Of a stretch of 64,000 nucleotides of DNA, positions 1 through 9,469 are shown piece by piece; within the stretch, counting starts at the first letter, position 1, and each line of letters starts with the position of its first letter. Both the position numbers and the translations under genes were made by a program. Where the stretch lies: NCBI GenBank assembly GCA_024704175.1, contig CP085629.1:248001-312000 (forward strand), read 5' to 3'. Origin of the DNA: Paenibacillus sp. P25. Lineage in GTDB: Bacteria > Bacillota > Bacilli > Paenibacillales > NBRC-103111. The notes beneath the pieces are model-generated. The model ran no database searches. It was not told the DNA's origin and saw only the letters and a list, made by a program, of their open reading frames with translations.

Positions 1-1125
1 TGACGACAGGGACGGCTGAAGAAGCGTACCAATTGGGTAGAATATTGCAACGGAACGGGCGACACTTACTATGCCAATCTGCGCAGAAGCCATGGTTTCG
101 AGGAACCGCATAACGTTAAGTACTGGGGACTTGGCAACGAGGAAGCTGCGGTGCCCGATATCGGCTATCTTCACGATCCGCACGAATACATTAAAGCATC
201 TTGGGAGTTCGCCAAACAGATGAAGTTGACCGACCGTTCGATTAAGCTCGTGATGGTAGGGGAAAAACCGGAGTGGAACAAGGCGATCCTGGATAAGCTT
301 CATCCGATATGCGATTACCTTTCGCTTCACTATTATGCCCGCTCGGAGAACGATGACTACGCCAACTTGTTTGATCATGCGGTCCGAATGGAGGACATGA
401 TCGTCGATACAAAAAAGCTTCTCGATCGTTATCCTACAAGGGTTGAGTCATTCGATCGCTGGTACCGCTTCCCGCCAAGACAGCGGGAAATTCAGATTGC
501 ACTTGACGAATGGGGCATTTGGCAGCATCAGAGTTCGGACGATTACGTAGCGGACCTGGAGGCAGTCTTCAACTGGAAGGAGGCGCTGCTCGTCGCTAGT
601 ATGCTGAACGTAATGCAGCGGCAGAGTCAAACGGTGACGATGGCGACTTTCGCGCAGATGGTCAACATTTTGGCGCCGATCTTCACGAACGAGGACGGTT
701 CGTTTTGTCAAACGATCTATCATCCGTTGCAACTTTATCGGGAACACAGCGGGAATTGGAAGCTGTCGTGCGAAGCAGAATCAATGATGTTATTGGATGG
801 TGATGGTAGAGCGACGGTGAGTGCTTGTCTGGATGTATCGGCTACCTATCACGATGAGAAAAGTGAGGTCATCGTCGCTGTTGTCAACCGCCACCCGGAA
901 CAGTTTGTGACTGCGGCGGTGTCATTTGTCGGACCGGGAAGCTTGGAGATTAGCGAGGCGATTGAATTGAAATGCCCATCGTGGGTGACGGTTAACGGCT
1001 TTGCTATCGCAGACCAGGTGACGCGCATGGCAAAGACAGATGCTCGGTACGACTCGGAGCGAGGGTATGTATTCCCTCCTCATTCAATCACGCCGCTTAA
1101 ACATCGCTATCGTATAGATGAATAA
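1..1125 (+). CDS. alpha-L-arabinofuranosidase (GH51), 3' part, frameshifted near the window edge
   Basis: This is the C-terminal two thirds of a GH51 enzyme, which releases terminal L-arabinose from arabinoxylan or arabinan oligosaccharides, normally in the cytoplasm. The acid/base motif is visible as KYWGLGNEE (encoded around 118-147) and the nucleophile as ALDEWGIW (around 500-523). The C-terminal beta-sandwich ends with the typical PPHSITPL. The first 26 bases read TTGTAEEA in frame 3, and the rest reads NWVEYCNG in frame 1. The family motif runs straight across this join, so one extra base lies at about 27-30. The 5' end is outside the window. A second GH51 gene lies at 16754. Family assignment is confident; whether the shift is real is not known. 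Confidence 0.85.
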
Positions 1126-1143
1126 TCACATTTAGTCGCATGT

Positions 1144-1170
1144 AAGCCGGCGGATCCGCGTCGGCTTTTT
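1144..1170 (+). terminator. probable rho-independent terminator of the GH51 gene
   Basis: The arms AAGCCG and CGGCTT enclose GCGG/CCGC, followed by a run of five T. It lies 19 bases after the GH51 stop codon. Confidence 0.6.
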
Positions 1171-1510
1171 AAGCGCATATGAGTCGCTCTACAGGAAGGT
1201 TCTTTTTCTTCGTGAAATCTATAGCTAAGTGGGGCCGCAAATCGAAAATTGACTTTTGGGACGGCCTAAAATAGGGATGAAAATTTCTCCAAGGGCTGTC
1301 AAAGGTAGCAAAGGCAAAAGTCCCTTTTTACGTCTGAGTCTTTGCCTGATCGGAATCCCCCTTCACAAGTTGTCCAGATAGTCACAAAAAAGAATCAAGA
1401 AATATAGAGCTAGAAAAAATAATTAAGGACATAAAATGTCCTAACAAATCAAAACGAGTAAGGCAAGAATTGCGATGTATGAATTCGTTCACGCCACTAA
1501 GTGTATCTAT

Positions 1511-1671
1511 GAGAAACTTCGAAAAGCCTCAAACAGAACAACAAAAATCTTTACGAAGTTACGTCGATCAACACGTATTCAGGCTCACAATTTAAAAAGT
1601 AAAATGCAATGAAATCCATCGCAACTAGCGATGGGTTTTCCTCCGTCGGGAATGGGATAAGGTTCTTGTCA
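1511..1671 (+). repeat. ~160-bp direct repeat, copy 1
   Basis: This stretch recurs at 2969-3127 in the same orientation with roughly 85-90% identity by eye, with small indels. Shared blocks include TTCGAAAAGCCTCAAACA, TTTACGAAGTTACGTCGATC, a terminator-like hairpin around CATCGCaactaGCGATG, and the end block CGGGAATGGGATAAGG plus TTCTTGTCA. No reading frame is evident. It looks like the terminal part of a mobile element. The two copies bracket the DUF1989 gene. Confidence 0.75.
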
Positions 1672-1862
1672 TTTATGGGATAATGTTCTTGTCATCCGAC
1701 AAGAAAAGAAGAAGAAGAATTGTCGGGTGACAAGAACATGATCTCATTAATTGCCGCGTAAATCGCGGCATTTTTATATTATGGGATAAAGTTCTTGTCA
1801 AAATCAAATGACAAGAACTTTATCCCATTCCCGAAATTGACAAGAACATTATCTCATTCCCG
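1647..1862. repeat. MITE-like element: 25-bp inverted ends and six copies of a 20-bp motif
   Basis: The outer ends 1647-1671 and 1838-1862 are inverted repeats matching at 23 of 25 positions. Inside and including these ends, a 20-bp motif (ATGGGATAA.GTTCTTGTCA) occurs six times: plus at 1652, 1675 and 1781; minus at 1728, 1809 and 1838. The pair 1781-1800/1809-1828 is a perfect 20-bp inverted repeat with an 8-base spacer. Two further hairpins sit inside: CCGACAA/TTGTCGG at 1696-1726, and TGCCGCG/CGCGGCA at 1752-1770 followed by five T. No transposase is present. Repeated terminal binding sites of this kind are known from IS21-type elements, so fused ends of such an element are possible (inference). 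Confidence 0.7.
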
Positions 1863-2053
1863 ATGGATCACGACGGTGGCCGGCCCGAAAAGATCTGCTA
1901 CCATCGTTGCGCTAACGGGCAGTTTAATAGGAGTGATGCCACTGTTTTTGGAGTAGAATGAAGTGGAGAGTTATGCCAGAAGGGGAACAATGACAAGTTA
2001 CCATGAACGTAATATAATATATAAATTATATAATGCAAAAGGAGAAGTAATCA

Positions 2054-2635
2054 GTGAAAAGAGAATATTTTATAGAAGCATGCAGTGGACAAGCGATTGA
2101 AGTAAAGAAAAACGAAAAAATTACAGTTATAGATATAGAAGGAAAACAAGTTGTTGATTTCTTTGCAGTATCTAAAAGCACCCCTTCAGAATTTCTATCC
2201 ACTGGAGTCACAATTGATTGTAATGACTCTTTAAAATTAAAAGTTGGAGACACGATTTTTACTAATCTTTATAATCCTATGTTTACATTGTTATCAGATG
2301 ATGTAGGGGAACATGATTTGATTCATCCTTGTTGTAGACCCGAAATGTATGATTTTTTCTATCAAAATGGAGAAAATCATCATAATTGCCTTGAAAACAT
2401 AAATGGATGTTTAAATGAACAACGACCAATCATTCACCCTGTTAATCTGTTTATGTATACAAAAATTAATTCGAATGGAAGCATCTCTGTTGAAGAGCCC
2501 ATTTCAAAGCCTGGAGACAAAGTTGTTTTAAAGGCAGAAATGGATGTTCGTCTTGGCATTGCTGCTTGTAGTGTATCTGAAAGTAAGTGTAACGGTGGCA
2601 AATGTTCTCCAATAAAAATTATAATTGAAGAATAA
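2054..2635 (+). CDS. DUF1989 / urea carboxylase-associated family protein
   Basis: A 193-residue protein of the DUF1989 family, whose members often accompany urea carboxylase or amino-acid catabolic genes; no reaction can be assigned here. Family features seen are the N-terminal VIDIEGKQVVDF strand, GDTIFTNLYNPMFTL, the HPCC segment and the C-terminal CSVSESKC region rich in Cys. The start is a GTG at 2054 with AAAGGAG at 2038-2044. A very AT-rich promoter region (TATAATATATAA) lies just upstream. The gene is clearly more AT-rich than the glycosidase genes and stands alone between two direct repeats, which suggests acquisition. No urease or urea carboxylase gene is nearby. Confidence 0.8.
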   Translation: MKREYFIEACSGQAIEVKKNEKITVIDIEGKQVVDFFAVSKSTPSEFLSTGVTIDCNDSLKLKVGDTIFTNLYNPMFTLLSDDVGEHDLIHPCCRPEMYDFFYQNGENHHNCLENINGCLNEQRPIIHPVNLFMYTKINSNGSISVEEPISKPGDKVVLKAEMDVRLGIAACSVSESKCNGGKCSPIKIIIEE

Positions 2636-2968
2636 TGCTAAAAAATATGAAATGACTTTTTATTGCCTTGAATATATTTTATTTTTGGTTTGCTACGATA
2701 GGAATCAAAACGTGTAGCGACTATCCCGCTGGGTATTGATCTGTGTCGTTAAGAATGGATTTCAAATCAAACAACTATGGTCATAAGACTAAGCTAACGG
2801 AGACGATAGCTCAATCCCGACGATGGTTACATAACATCGTAATGACGAAAATCTGTGCCGAAATTTTAATCCGGCCAACTTCATTCAATTAAATGTTTGG
2901 AACGGAGCATTAGGCTGCAGAATTCCGTTTTCTTATCGCATAGCGAGAACAAATTCCTCGCAAACATT

Positions 2969-3127
2969 GAGAAATTTCGAAAAGCCTCAAACAAGCTTTA
3001 CGAAGTTACGTCGATCAACCGAAGTTACGTCGATCAAGGCTCACAATTTAGGAAGTAAAATGCATTGAAACCCATCGCAACTAGCGATGGGTTTTCCTCA
3101 GTCGGGAATGGGATAAGGTTCTTGTCA
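2969..3127 (+). repeat. ~160-bp direct repeat, copy 2
   Basis: Second copy of the repeat at 1511-1671, same orientation. It ends with the same 25-bp end block (3103-3127, identical to 1647-1671). It contains an extra tandem duplication of an 18-bp unit (CGAAGTTACGTCGATCAA at 3001-3018 and 3020-3037) and a perfect hairpin, AACCCATCGC/GCGATGGGTT, at about 3069-3093. No gene is seen elsewhere in 2636-3469. Confidence 0.75.
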
Positions 3128-3469
3128 TCCGACAAATCCAGGCTCACTATCCGACACAAAAAATGCCACCACTTGGAACATAAGGATTAAACCGATCTTA
3201 AGACATCTGTACAAAATTCGGATTTTGTGTAAATGTTAACCTAGGATGTTTTTCGAAATAGAGGATAGCCTAACTTTTTTTACGATACAAACATAGGTGC
3301 TTTTGGATACCCATAAAATGGGGATACATAGAACGGATGCTTAATCCTAGTCAGGCAAGACAACTTGCTCCACTCATGGGCAGAATCGATGCAAATAAAG
3401 GAAAAGAATGGGTGGCGTAGAAGTATTAAAATATCTTATCATGCCAAATTCAACTTAAGGGAGTCACCC

Positions 3470-5322
3470 ATGAAAACTCGAATCTATATTTTTGTTTTGA
3501 TATTTCTGATTGGAGGGGCCCTTACCCCAAAGGCGAAGGCTTCCGAAATACCGCGCCCCATATCGGTGCTATTAAATGGAACACTCCTTAGTTTTGAAAC
3601 CCCGCCAATGGAGGAGAACGGCAGTGTATTAGTGCCCATGCGCGGTATTTTGGTGGGAATGGGAGCCTCTATTCAATGGGAGCCGGAGACACAGACTGTG
3701 GCGGCTCAGCTTGGTGATATCGAACTCACCTATACAATCGGAAAGAAGATCGCTTATAAGAATAATACAGAACTCCATCTGGAAACACCGGGGCAAATTG
3801 TCGGCGGGTCTACCTTGTTGCCGGTTCGTTTTATTGCAGAAGCATTAGGAGCGAAGGTTGGTTGGAATGAAGCCAGTCAAACCGTATCCATCGATTTTTC
3901 CGTGAGGCGCGGCATCCATCTCGAGCAAGTTTTGGACGGAATGTATCTTAAGATACGATACACAGATGGGGCGGAGGAGGGAACCGAAGACACCGTCCGC
4001 TTTGCCGGCATTTCCCCTATTCATAACGGTCAAGAAGCAACGGCATATATCAAGTCGCTGATTCCGGACGGTGCGGAGGCGTCGATTGAAATTCGCGGTG
4101 GACGCGATCGGAACAAGCACCAGCATGTAAATGTATACTTGCAAGATAATACCTTTTTGAATGCTAAGCTTGTTGAAGACGGATATGCGGCGAAAAGTTT
4201 GGATCTGCAAAAAGATGGCTTAGATAGTGATTTTACCTCATTACAGACCGTTGCCATACAGAAAAACAAGGGACTTTGGGCGAAGCAAGAGACGATTTCC
4301 CCTACCACCATTAACAAAATGAACATCATATCCACCAATGCTGCGGTCATTACCGGTGAAGGGGATTTATGGACGTGGGGTCAGTTTTACGAGAAGCCGA
4401 CCCTGATTCTTCAAGACGTTATTGATGCCAAGCTGGACAGTGATGCTGGTATTGCGTTGAAAAAGGATGGTACAGTTTGGGTTTGGGGCTTCAACAACGG
4501 AGCCTTATGGGGCAACGGAGAAGCAAAATATGAAACAACAATCGTTCCTAGACAAGTAGAGGGGCTGCGAGACATCGTTTCTGTTGAAATGAATCACTCC
4601 AGTATATATGCAGTTGACGGTGAAGGCCGAGTGTTCGCATGGGGATCGAATTTAAACGGGAAGCTGGGGCAAGCGTACAGTTTGAGTGAGCACATCTATA
4701 AGAAACCTTATCAAACCCCATGGACGGAAGTTCGATCCGTGAGCCCGGGACATGATTTCACAGTGGTACTTAAAAAAGACGGCACAGTTTGGCAAACGCA
4801 ACCGACAAAATCGGAGTTAAAACAACTAGGTACCCTGCATGAGATCATTACTGTTTCGAACAACAATAATTTTGCAGTAGCTCTCAAACAAGACGGCACT
4901 GTATGGACTTGGGGTATCAAAAGCTACTTCGGTATGGGGAACGTTGATGATCCGGAACCGAAACAGATAGAAGGACTTGCGAATATCATTCAGGTCGATG
5001 TGGGGAAAGACCATGCTATGGCAGTGGATCGAGACGGAGCTCTGTATTCGTGGGGAGATAATGAATATGGTCAACTTGGCAATTTAAAGTTAGGGGGAGC
5101 GTTGCAAAACCTGTAAAGGTGCCCGACCTGCCTTCAGTCAAGTCCGTTGAAGCGGGCTATCGTCAATCCCTGATTCTCATGCAGGACGGAACACTTTGGG
5201 GAGTCGGGGGCAACGCCCATTATATATTGAGCCCCGACACGCTAAGGGATCGATACTATAACAATGTGTTATATCAAAATAAATTAACGAAGATCCATCT
5301 CAATCTTTCGTTCTCTCGTTAA
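3470..5322 (+). CDS. secreted CuAO_N / TNase-like / RCC1-repeat protein (one frameshift)
   Basis: A secreted modular protein of about 617 residues. From ATG 3470 (AAGGGA at 3457) there is a signal peptide (KTRIYIFVLIFLIGG). Next comes a copper-amine-oxidase N-terminal-like domain, about residues 27-140, with SVLVPMRGIL and LLPVRFIAEALGA. Then follows a micrococcal-nuclease-like segment, about residues 145-275 (VYLQDNTFLNAKLVEDGYA, NKGLWAK). The rest is RCC1-type repeats (WTWG, VWVWG, VFAWGSN, WTWGI, YSWGDN, LWGVGGN) forming a likely beta-propeller. The frame breaks at the G run 5093-5097. One more G gives LGGSVAKPVKVPDLP and continues to 5322. A longer start at 3365 exists but lacks both RBS and signal peptide. 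The TNase-like catalytic residues are not obviously conserved. Likely a cell-surface binding protein. Confidence 0.75.
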
Positions 5323-5888
5323 CATATTGGACTGAGTATATTTGCTTTAAATTTCTTGATCAAGCAGTCACTTCATGCGAATCTGCTGAAACCGCGGCCG
5401 GCTTTTGTTATGCGCTTATGTTTATGTTCATAAAAGTACCTATGTTTGTGTCCTCCCCACAAGTAAAGGTAATTGAATAAGCAGTCTAACAATCATTTTA
5501 ATATCTATGATTCACGGTTTGAAAGTCTTGATGAGATATTATACGAAGGTTTTCTTGCCGACTGAATTGCTTTGAATATTTAGGTGAAATTCAATTAATA
5601 CAAGGGACTAAATATAGCGGCTATTGAAACCGTCTATCCTATTTGGTAGTCGGTTTCTTCTATATAATTCATTCAAACGAGTAATTGTCGGTCCGTCTTG
5701 CACGTAGAAAAGTGGGAGCTAGAGCAGCGACCTGAACACTTGGCATGATCACTAACTCACATGGGAGAGCGAGGAGCGAGTACATACGGCCGCGGCGCAT
5801 GCAGATGATATGGTAAAGAATTTTGTCTCGACTGATCGCTATTGGGTATAATTATCTTATAGGAGAGAGTATGACGGAGGATGACGGA
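5323..5888. other. intergenic, no gene seen
   Basis: No convincing reading frame. One hairpin, GAAACCG/CGGTTTC at 5626-5657 followed by TTC, is a weak terminator candidate. Confidence 0.5.
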
Positions 5889-6562
5889 ATGACAAGCCGA
5901 CGAATTATGTATAGACATTATGCCTTAGGAGTTATTAATGAACTGCAACAATTAGGTTATCCTGGTGAAGAAGCAAAGACCGTTTTCCTTCGCCATTATA
6001 GAGGGACCAAGAGAGCTTTTGGTCTTGAGCCGAACGTACATGATTTTGCAAAAATTATTGATGAGTTTGAAAGAGCTTTGAAGCGCAAATACAACCCGGG
6101 CGATCCTGATTCTATTTATGTTGGAAATCTACGTGATCGCTTCATAAAATCGAAATCAGAACGGAGCGAAAACACGATGGGATTAACTGATTCTGAGAAA
6201 GTCGATATTATAATTGCCTTACTAGAGTCCCATTTGAAAAAAATGCAGCCGGAGAATACATTAAGTAATTACCTTGAATCATTAACTGGTTTTCTGAAGA
6301 GCAAAGATCAAATTATTGAGAAGGTGCGGTTTCGAATTCATCCTTATTTTTTGATAATCTTCTTCATGAAAATTCGAATTGCTTAACGTCTATCCAGGCA
6401 ATAGGTGCATTAGTAGTCGCCTTCGATAAGGTAGGATACCCAGAAGTATTTGATGCTAGTGCTGTCATTCTGCAGTTTGAGGAGAATTTACGAGAAATGT
6501 CTTCGCAAGATACGGAAAAGGTTTATAAGGAACGATGGGATACTGACATGTATCGGGGTTGA
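5889..6562 (+). CDS. hypothetical helical protein (one frameshift)
   Basis: Not recognised. The preferred start is ATG 5889 (MTSRRIMYRHYALG) with GGAGGA at about 5876-5881; an earlier ATG at 5871 is possible. The protein, about 224 residues, is soluble, charged and mostly helical, with no signal peptide or membrane segment. The frame breaks in the T run 6347-6352. Adding one T gives HPYFFDNLLHENSN and an uninterrupted frame to TGA 6562 (ending in WDTDMYRG). It is followed 6 bases later by the next small gene, so these are probably cotranscribed. Confidence 0.65.
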
Positions 6563-6568
6563 AAGGAC

Positions 6569-6766
6569 ATGAATGAAGAAAAAGAACTGGCATATCTAAT
6601 TGAACATTTTGAAAAGTATTTGAATGAGCTTCAGTTAGAGCTCGAAGGTAGTAATAATGATCTATTCCTTCAAGGGAAAATTGAAGGTGTGAAGCATTCA
6701 TTGTTAGTTTCAAGGATGCTATTCAGGGGTCGAAGTGGCAACCCAATTGATGTGATTATCGACTAA
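6569..6766 (+). CDS. small hypothetical protein, 65 aa
   Basis: A 65-residue acidic, helical protein (MNEEKELAYLIEHFEKYL...) starting at ATG 6569 after GAAAGGA. No family is recognised. It sits 6 bases after its upstream neighbour and 29 before the next small gene, so it is probably the middle of a three-gene operon. Confidence 0.6.
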   Translation: MNEEKELAYLIEHFEKYLNELQLELEGSNNDLFLQGKIEGVKHSLLVSRMLFRGRSGNPIDVIID

Positions 6767-6795
6767 TCACGTAATAATGAAACGGAGTAGAATGT

Positions 6796-7016
6796 ATGTT
6801 TTTTTATCCAAAATCGTTTAACTTAATTAATCAAGCAATAGAGACAAAGGAACAGTATTTAAAAAGGTTAATACCATTAGTTATAGAGAGATTCCAGAAT
6901 CTAGGTATCGAAGATTAGCTGTAACTCGGTTTCCTGTTCTTCATCCAGCCTATATGAAACTTTCGGATAAATTGAAGATTATGGTTAGAGGAACAGTTAT
7001 CGCCTTGTTAATATAA
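6796..7016 (+). CDS. small hypothetical protein, about 73 aa (one frameshift)
   Basis: From ATG 6796 (CGGAG upstream) the frame reads MFFYPKSFNLINQAIETKEQ and then stops early at 6918. Adding one A to the run at 6861-6865 joins it to KKVNTISYREIPESRYRR and on through RFPVLHPAYMKL to TAA 7014-7016. The basic second half has a well-formed coding appearance that the uncorrected tail lacks. Function unknown. Confidence 0.5.
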
Positions 7017-7110
7017 TGCAGCAGAGTCCCGCAAGAGAACGCTGTAAAGTCATAATTTTGAAAAAGAAAACAACATTTTGTGAGGATAACTAAATGTCTT
7101 CACCACCTCA

Positions 7111-7147
7111 AACGAGCCCTAGCGTTGATTCTCAGAGGCTCGTTTTC
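7111..7147 (+). terminator. rho-independent terminator of the three-gene cluster
   Basis: Perfect 8-bp stem AACGAGCC (7111-7118) / GGCTCGTT (7137-7144) followed by TTC. Confidence 0.65.
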
Positions 7148-7670
7148 ATTTGTAAATAAATTTATCGTTATTAAAGAACTTTATTTCAACAAGTCAGCTG
7201 TCAGTTTAAAATCTTAACAGAAAGATTAAACAACTTATTTATATGAACAGATTGTCTAATTCCTTATTTTATCTAAGATTAGATTAAACAACATTATTTC
7301 AATCTGCCAGTGTGTTGTCATATTTAGTGATAATTTTTTCATAATTGATGAGAAATATTTTCACAATTAATGAGAAAATGCATTTCATCATAGGGGATCC
7401 ATAACGGACCTTCGCCAGTGCACACTTTGTCCGATTCGGATCCCCGTCGGGCGCCCCCGGAGAGTATCGTGAGTCTAACAGCAGGGACAGGGAAAGTTAA
7501 TTACCCGTCAAGTTTTTCTTGTTAGGGCATTCGCTCCGAATGACGACACAAAGCGAACAATTAATTAGTCGCCATATTGTTATAGTGTCACTGAAAAACC
7601 GACGTTATTTTGAGAAGCAGAGTCTCGAAGAAACGGGCTAGTATAACAAAGATGAGTAATATAAATGCTA
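7148..7670. other. intergenic, no gene seen
   Basis: AT-rich first half, then a short GC-rich stretch at about 7395-7465. No gene, repeat or RNA structure could be supported. Confidence 0.4.
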
Positions 7671-7700
7671 AAAAGTCCGCGAATTTCGCGGACTTTTGTT
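7671..7700 (-). terminator. rho-independent terminator of the MFS gene
   Basis: Perfect 11-bp stem, AAAAGTCCGCG (7671-7681) / CGCGGACTTTT (7687-7697). It is A/T-flanked on both sides and so could work in either direction. It lies 25 bases past the MFS stop codon. Confidence 0.8.
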
Positions 7701-7724
7701 CGCTTGGCAGCGCGCAGACCCGTT

Positions 7725-9167
7725 TTAGCTTTCAGTAGCAGAACCGCCTTCGTCTTGTGTAACTTCTTTCTGTGATATTTTCATCGGTTTTATAAAGAAT
7801 GATGATACTAAAGCAAAGAATGCCAAAACGGTGGAGAACGTAAAGGCAACTGAGACCCCATGAATCATTGGATTGGGAAGTTTTTGCTGCACGGCGCCGC
7901 TGTATTGTTCGTCATAACCGTAACCAGCAAGGCTCGCTCCAACAGAAGCGGCCATTTGCGTCAACGTGTTACTTATCGCGGTTCCATGTGGAATCAAATG
8001 GTCAGGCAGTTGGTTTAATCCGGCCGTCATGACTGGCATCATCATAAGAGATATTCCGAACATTCGTATGGCGTAAATCACCATCATATAGAAGTATGGC
8101 GTTGAAGCGGTCATGTTACTGAACAAGAACGTCATACCTACTAAGATAACCGAACCAATAAGAGCCAACGATCGTGCTCCAATCTTATCAAAGATCCTCC
8201 CGGTAATCGGCGACATAATCCCCATCACAATCGCACCGGGTAACAGGAGCAAACCCGATTCAAGCGGTGTAAAGCCTCTTGCCGTTTGTATATAAAGCGG
8301 AAGAAAAAGCTCTACGCCGATCATCGTCACCATAACAACCATACCGATAAATAAGGTCAATGAGAAGGTCCAGTTTTTTAACACCCTGAACTCAAGCATC
8401 GGTTTTTCAACAGCCAGTCGCCGCCAAATAAACAAACCAATTGCGACCGTACCGGCAAACAAAGCAATGACCACTTCTGAACTGTTCCAGGTATGATTAC
8501 CTGCGCCGCTGAAGCCGTACAACAATCCTCCAAATCCAAGGGATGACAAAATAATAGACATAATATCAATTTTTGGACGGGTCACTTTGGTAACATTTTC
8601 AAGCATAAACGAAGCAAAAATGATTATAAGTACAGCAATTGGGAAAATCATATAAAAGAGGGCTCGCCATGAAAAGTTACCAACAACCCAACCGGAAAGT
8701 GTCGGTCCAATCGCAGGAGCAAAAGCCATTACCAGTCCCACCATACCCATTGCTGACCCACGTTGCTTAACAGGAAAAATCATTAAAAAGATCGTTTGCA
8801 TTAACGGGAGCATGAGCCCGTCACTTACCGCCTGTAGAATCCTCCCGAATAATAAAACAGGAAAGTTTGGTGCCATAGCGACCATCAATGTCCCGGACGC
8901 AAACAGGCACATGGCAGTAATAAACAGTCTTCTTGTTGAAAATTTTTCTATTAGAAAAGCAGAAACCGGAATCAACACCCCGGTGACAAGCATGAACCCG
9001 GTCGTTAACCACTGAGCTGTATTGGCGGAAATGGATAGATCCTTCATGATTTGTGGCAAAGCGGTATTGAGCAGTGTCTGATTTAACATGGTAACAAAAG
9101 CACCTGCAAGCATAACTACCACAAGTACAGTCCGCTTAAACGTTAGAAGAGACTGTTCTTTCCCCAT
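7725..9167 (-). CDS. DHA2-type MFS multidrug efflux transporter
   Basis: A 480-residue, 14-TM-type drug:proton antiporter (EmrB/QacA, LmrB/MdeP-like). Features are the N-terminal NQTLLNTALPQIMKDL motif, GWVVGNFSWRALFYMIFP (antiporter motif region, about residues 160-178) and evenly spaced hydrophobic segments. The start at 9167 has AGGAGG 9 bases upstream. It is divergent from a TetR-family gene (9470), the usual layout for a substrate-induced pump. A MATE-like fragment lies just upstream on the same strand. The substrate cannot be read from sequence. Confidence 0.88.
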   Translation of the reverse strand: MGKEQSLLTFKRTVLVVVMLAGAFVTMLNQTLLNTALPQIMKDLSISANTAQWLTTGFMLVTGVLIPVSAFLIEKFSTRRLFITAMCLFASGTLMVAMAPNFPVLLFGRILQAVSDGLMLPLMQTIFLMIFPVKQRGSAMGMVGLVMAFAPAIGPTLSGWVVGNFSWRALFYMIFPIAVLIIIFASFMLENVTKVTRPKIDIMSIILSSLGFGGLLYGFSGAGNHTWNSSEVVIALFAGTVAIGLFIWRRLAVEKPMLEFRVLKNWTFSLTLFIGMVVMVTMIGVELFLPLYIQTARGFTPLESGLLLLPGAIVMGIMSPITGRIFDKIGARSLALIGSVILVGMTFLFSNMTASTPYFYMMVIYAIRMFGISLMMMPVMTAGLNQLPDHLIPHGTAISNTLTQMAASVGASLAGYGYDEQYSGAVQQKLPNPMIHGVSVAFTFSTVLAFFALVSSFFIKPMKISQKEVTQDEGGSATES

Positions 9168-9182
9168 GTTGGTTTCCTCCTA

Positions 9183-9329
9183 TTAACTTCTTGTATTGTT
9201 AAGGGTGCCAAGAAAATAAGCATTCAAAATAGAATAAATGACACTCATTGCAGTGCCTAGCATCATCGGTACAGCGAAATGAGCTATGGCTTTTGCGACT
9301 GGTGTTTTATACAGCTCCTCCTCATTTAT
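9183..9329 (-). pseudogene. N-terminal remnant of a MATE-type efflux protein
   Basis: The minus strand codes for about 48 residues, EEELYKTPVAKAIAHF followed by AVPMMLGTAMSVIYSILNAY and FLGTLNN, then a stop. This matches the first transmembrane helix of MATE-family exporters. There is no proper start codon (ATA where ATG is expected) and nothing of the rest of the protein. It ends 15 bases before the MFS start, in the same direction. Read as a relic of an earlier exporter gene. Confidence 0.45.
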
Positions 9330-9403
9330 ACCCTGAGTTTAAATTTATACTCATAGTTCTTGATCCATATTATACTTGAATGACCAAAAAATCAATCACT
9401 AAA

Positions 9404-9418
9404 TATACTCGGAGTATA
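9404..9418. promoter_or_regulatory. candidate TetR operator
   Basis: Palindrome TATACTC-G-GAGTATA in the gap between the divergent MFS and TetR genes, 52 bases before the TetR start. Its size and position suit autoregulation and control of the pump. Confidence 0.5.
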
Positions 9419-9469
9419 CATTTAAACATATAGTATTTGGTGTATAATGTTAGCAGAAAGGATGATAAG

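Noticed and set aside
1647..1862. CRISPR array
   Set aside because: The repeated 20-bp unit occurs in both orientations with uneven spacing, and no cas genes are near.
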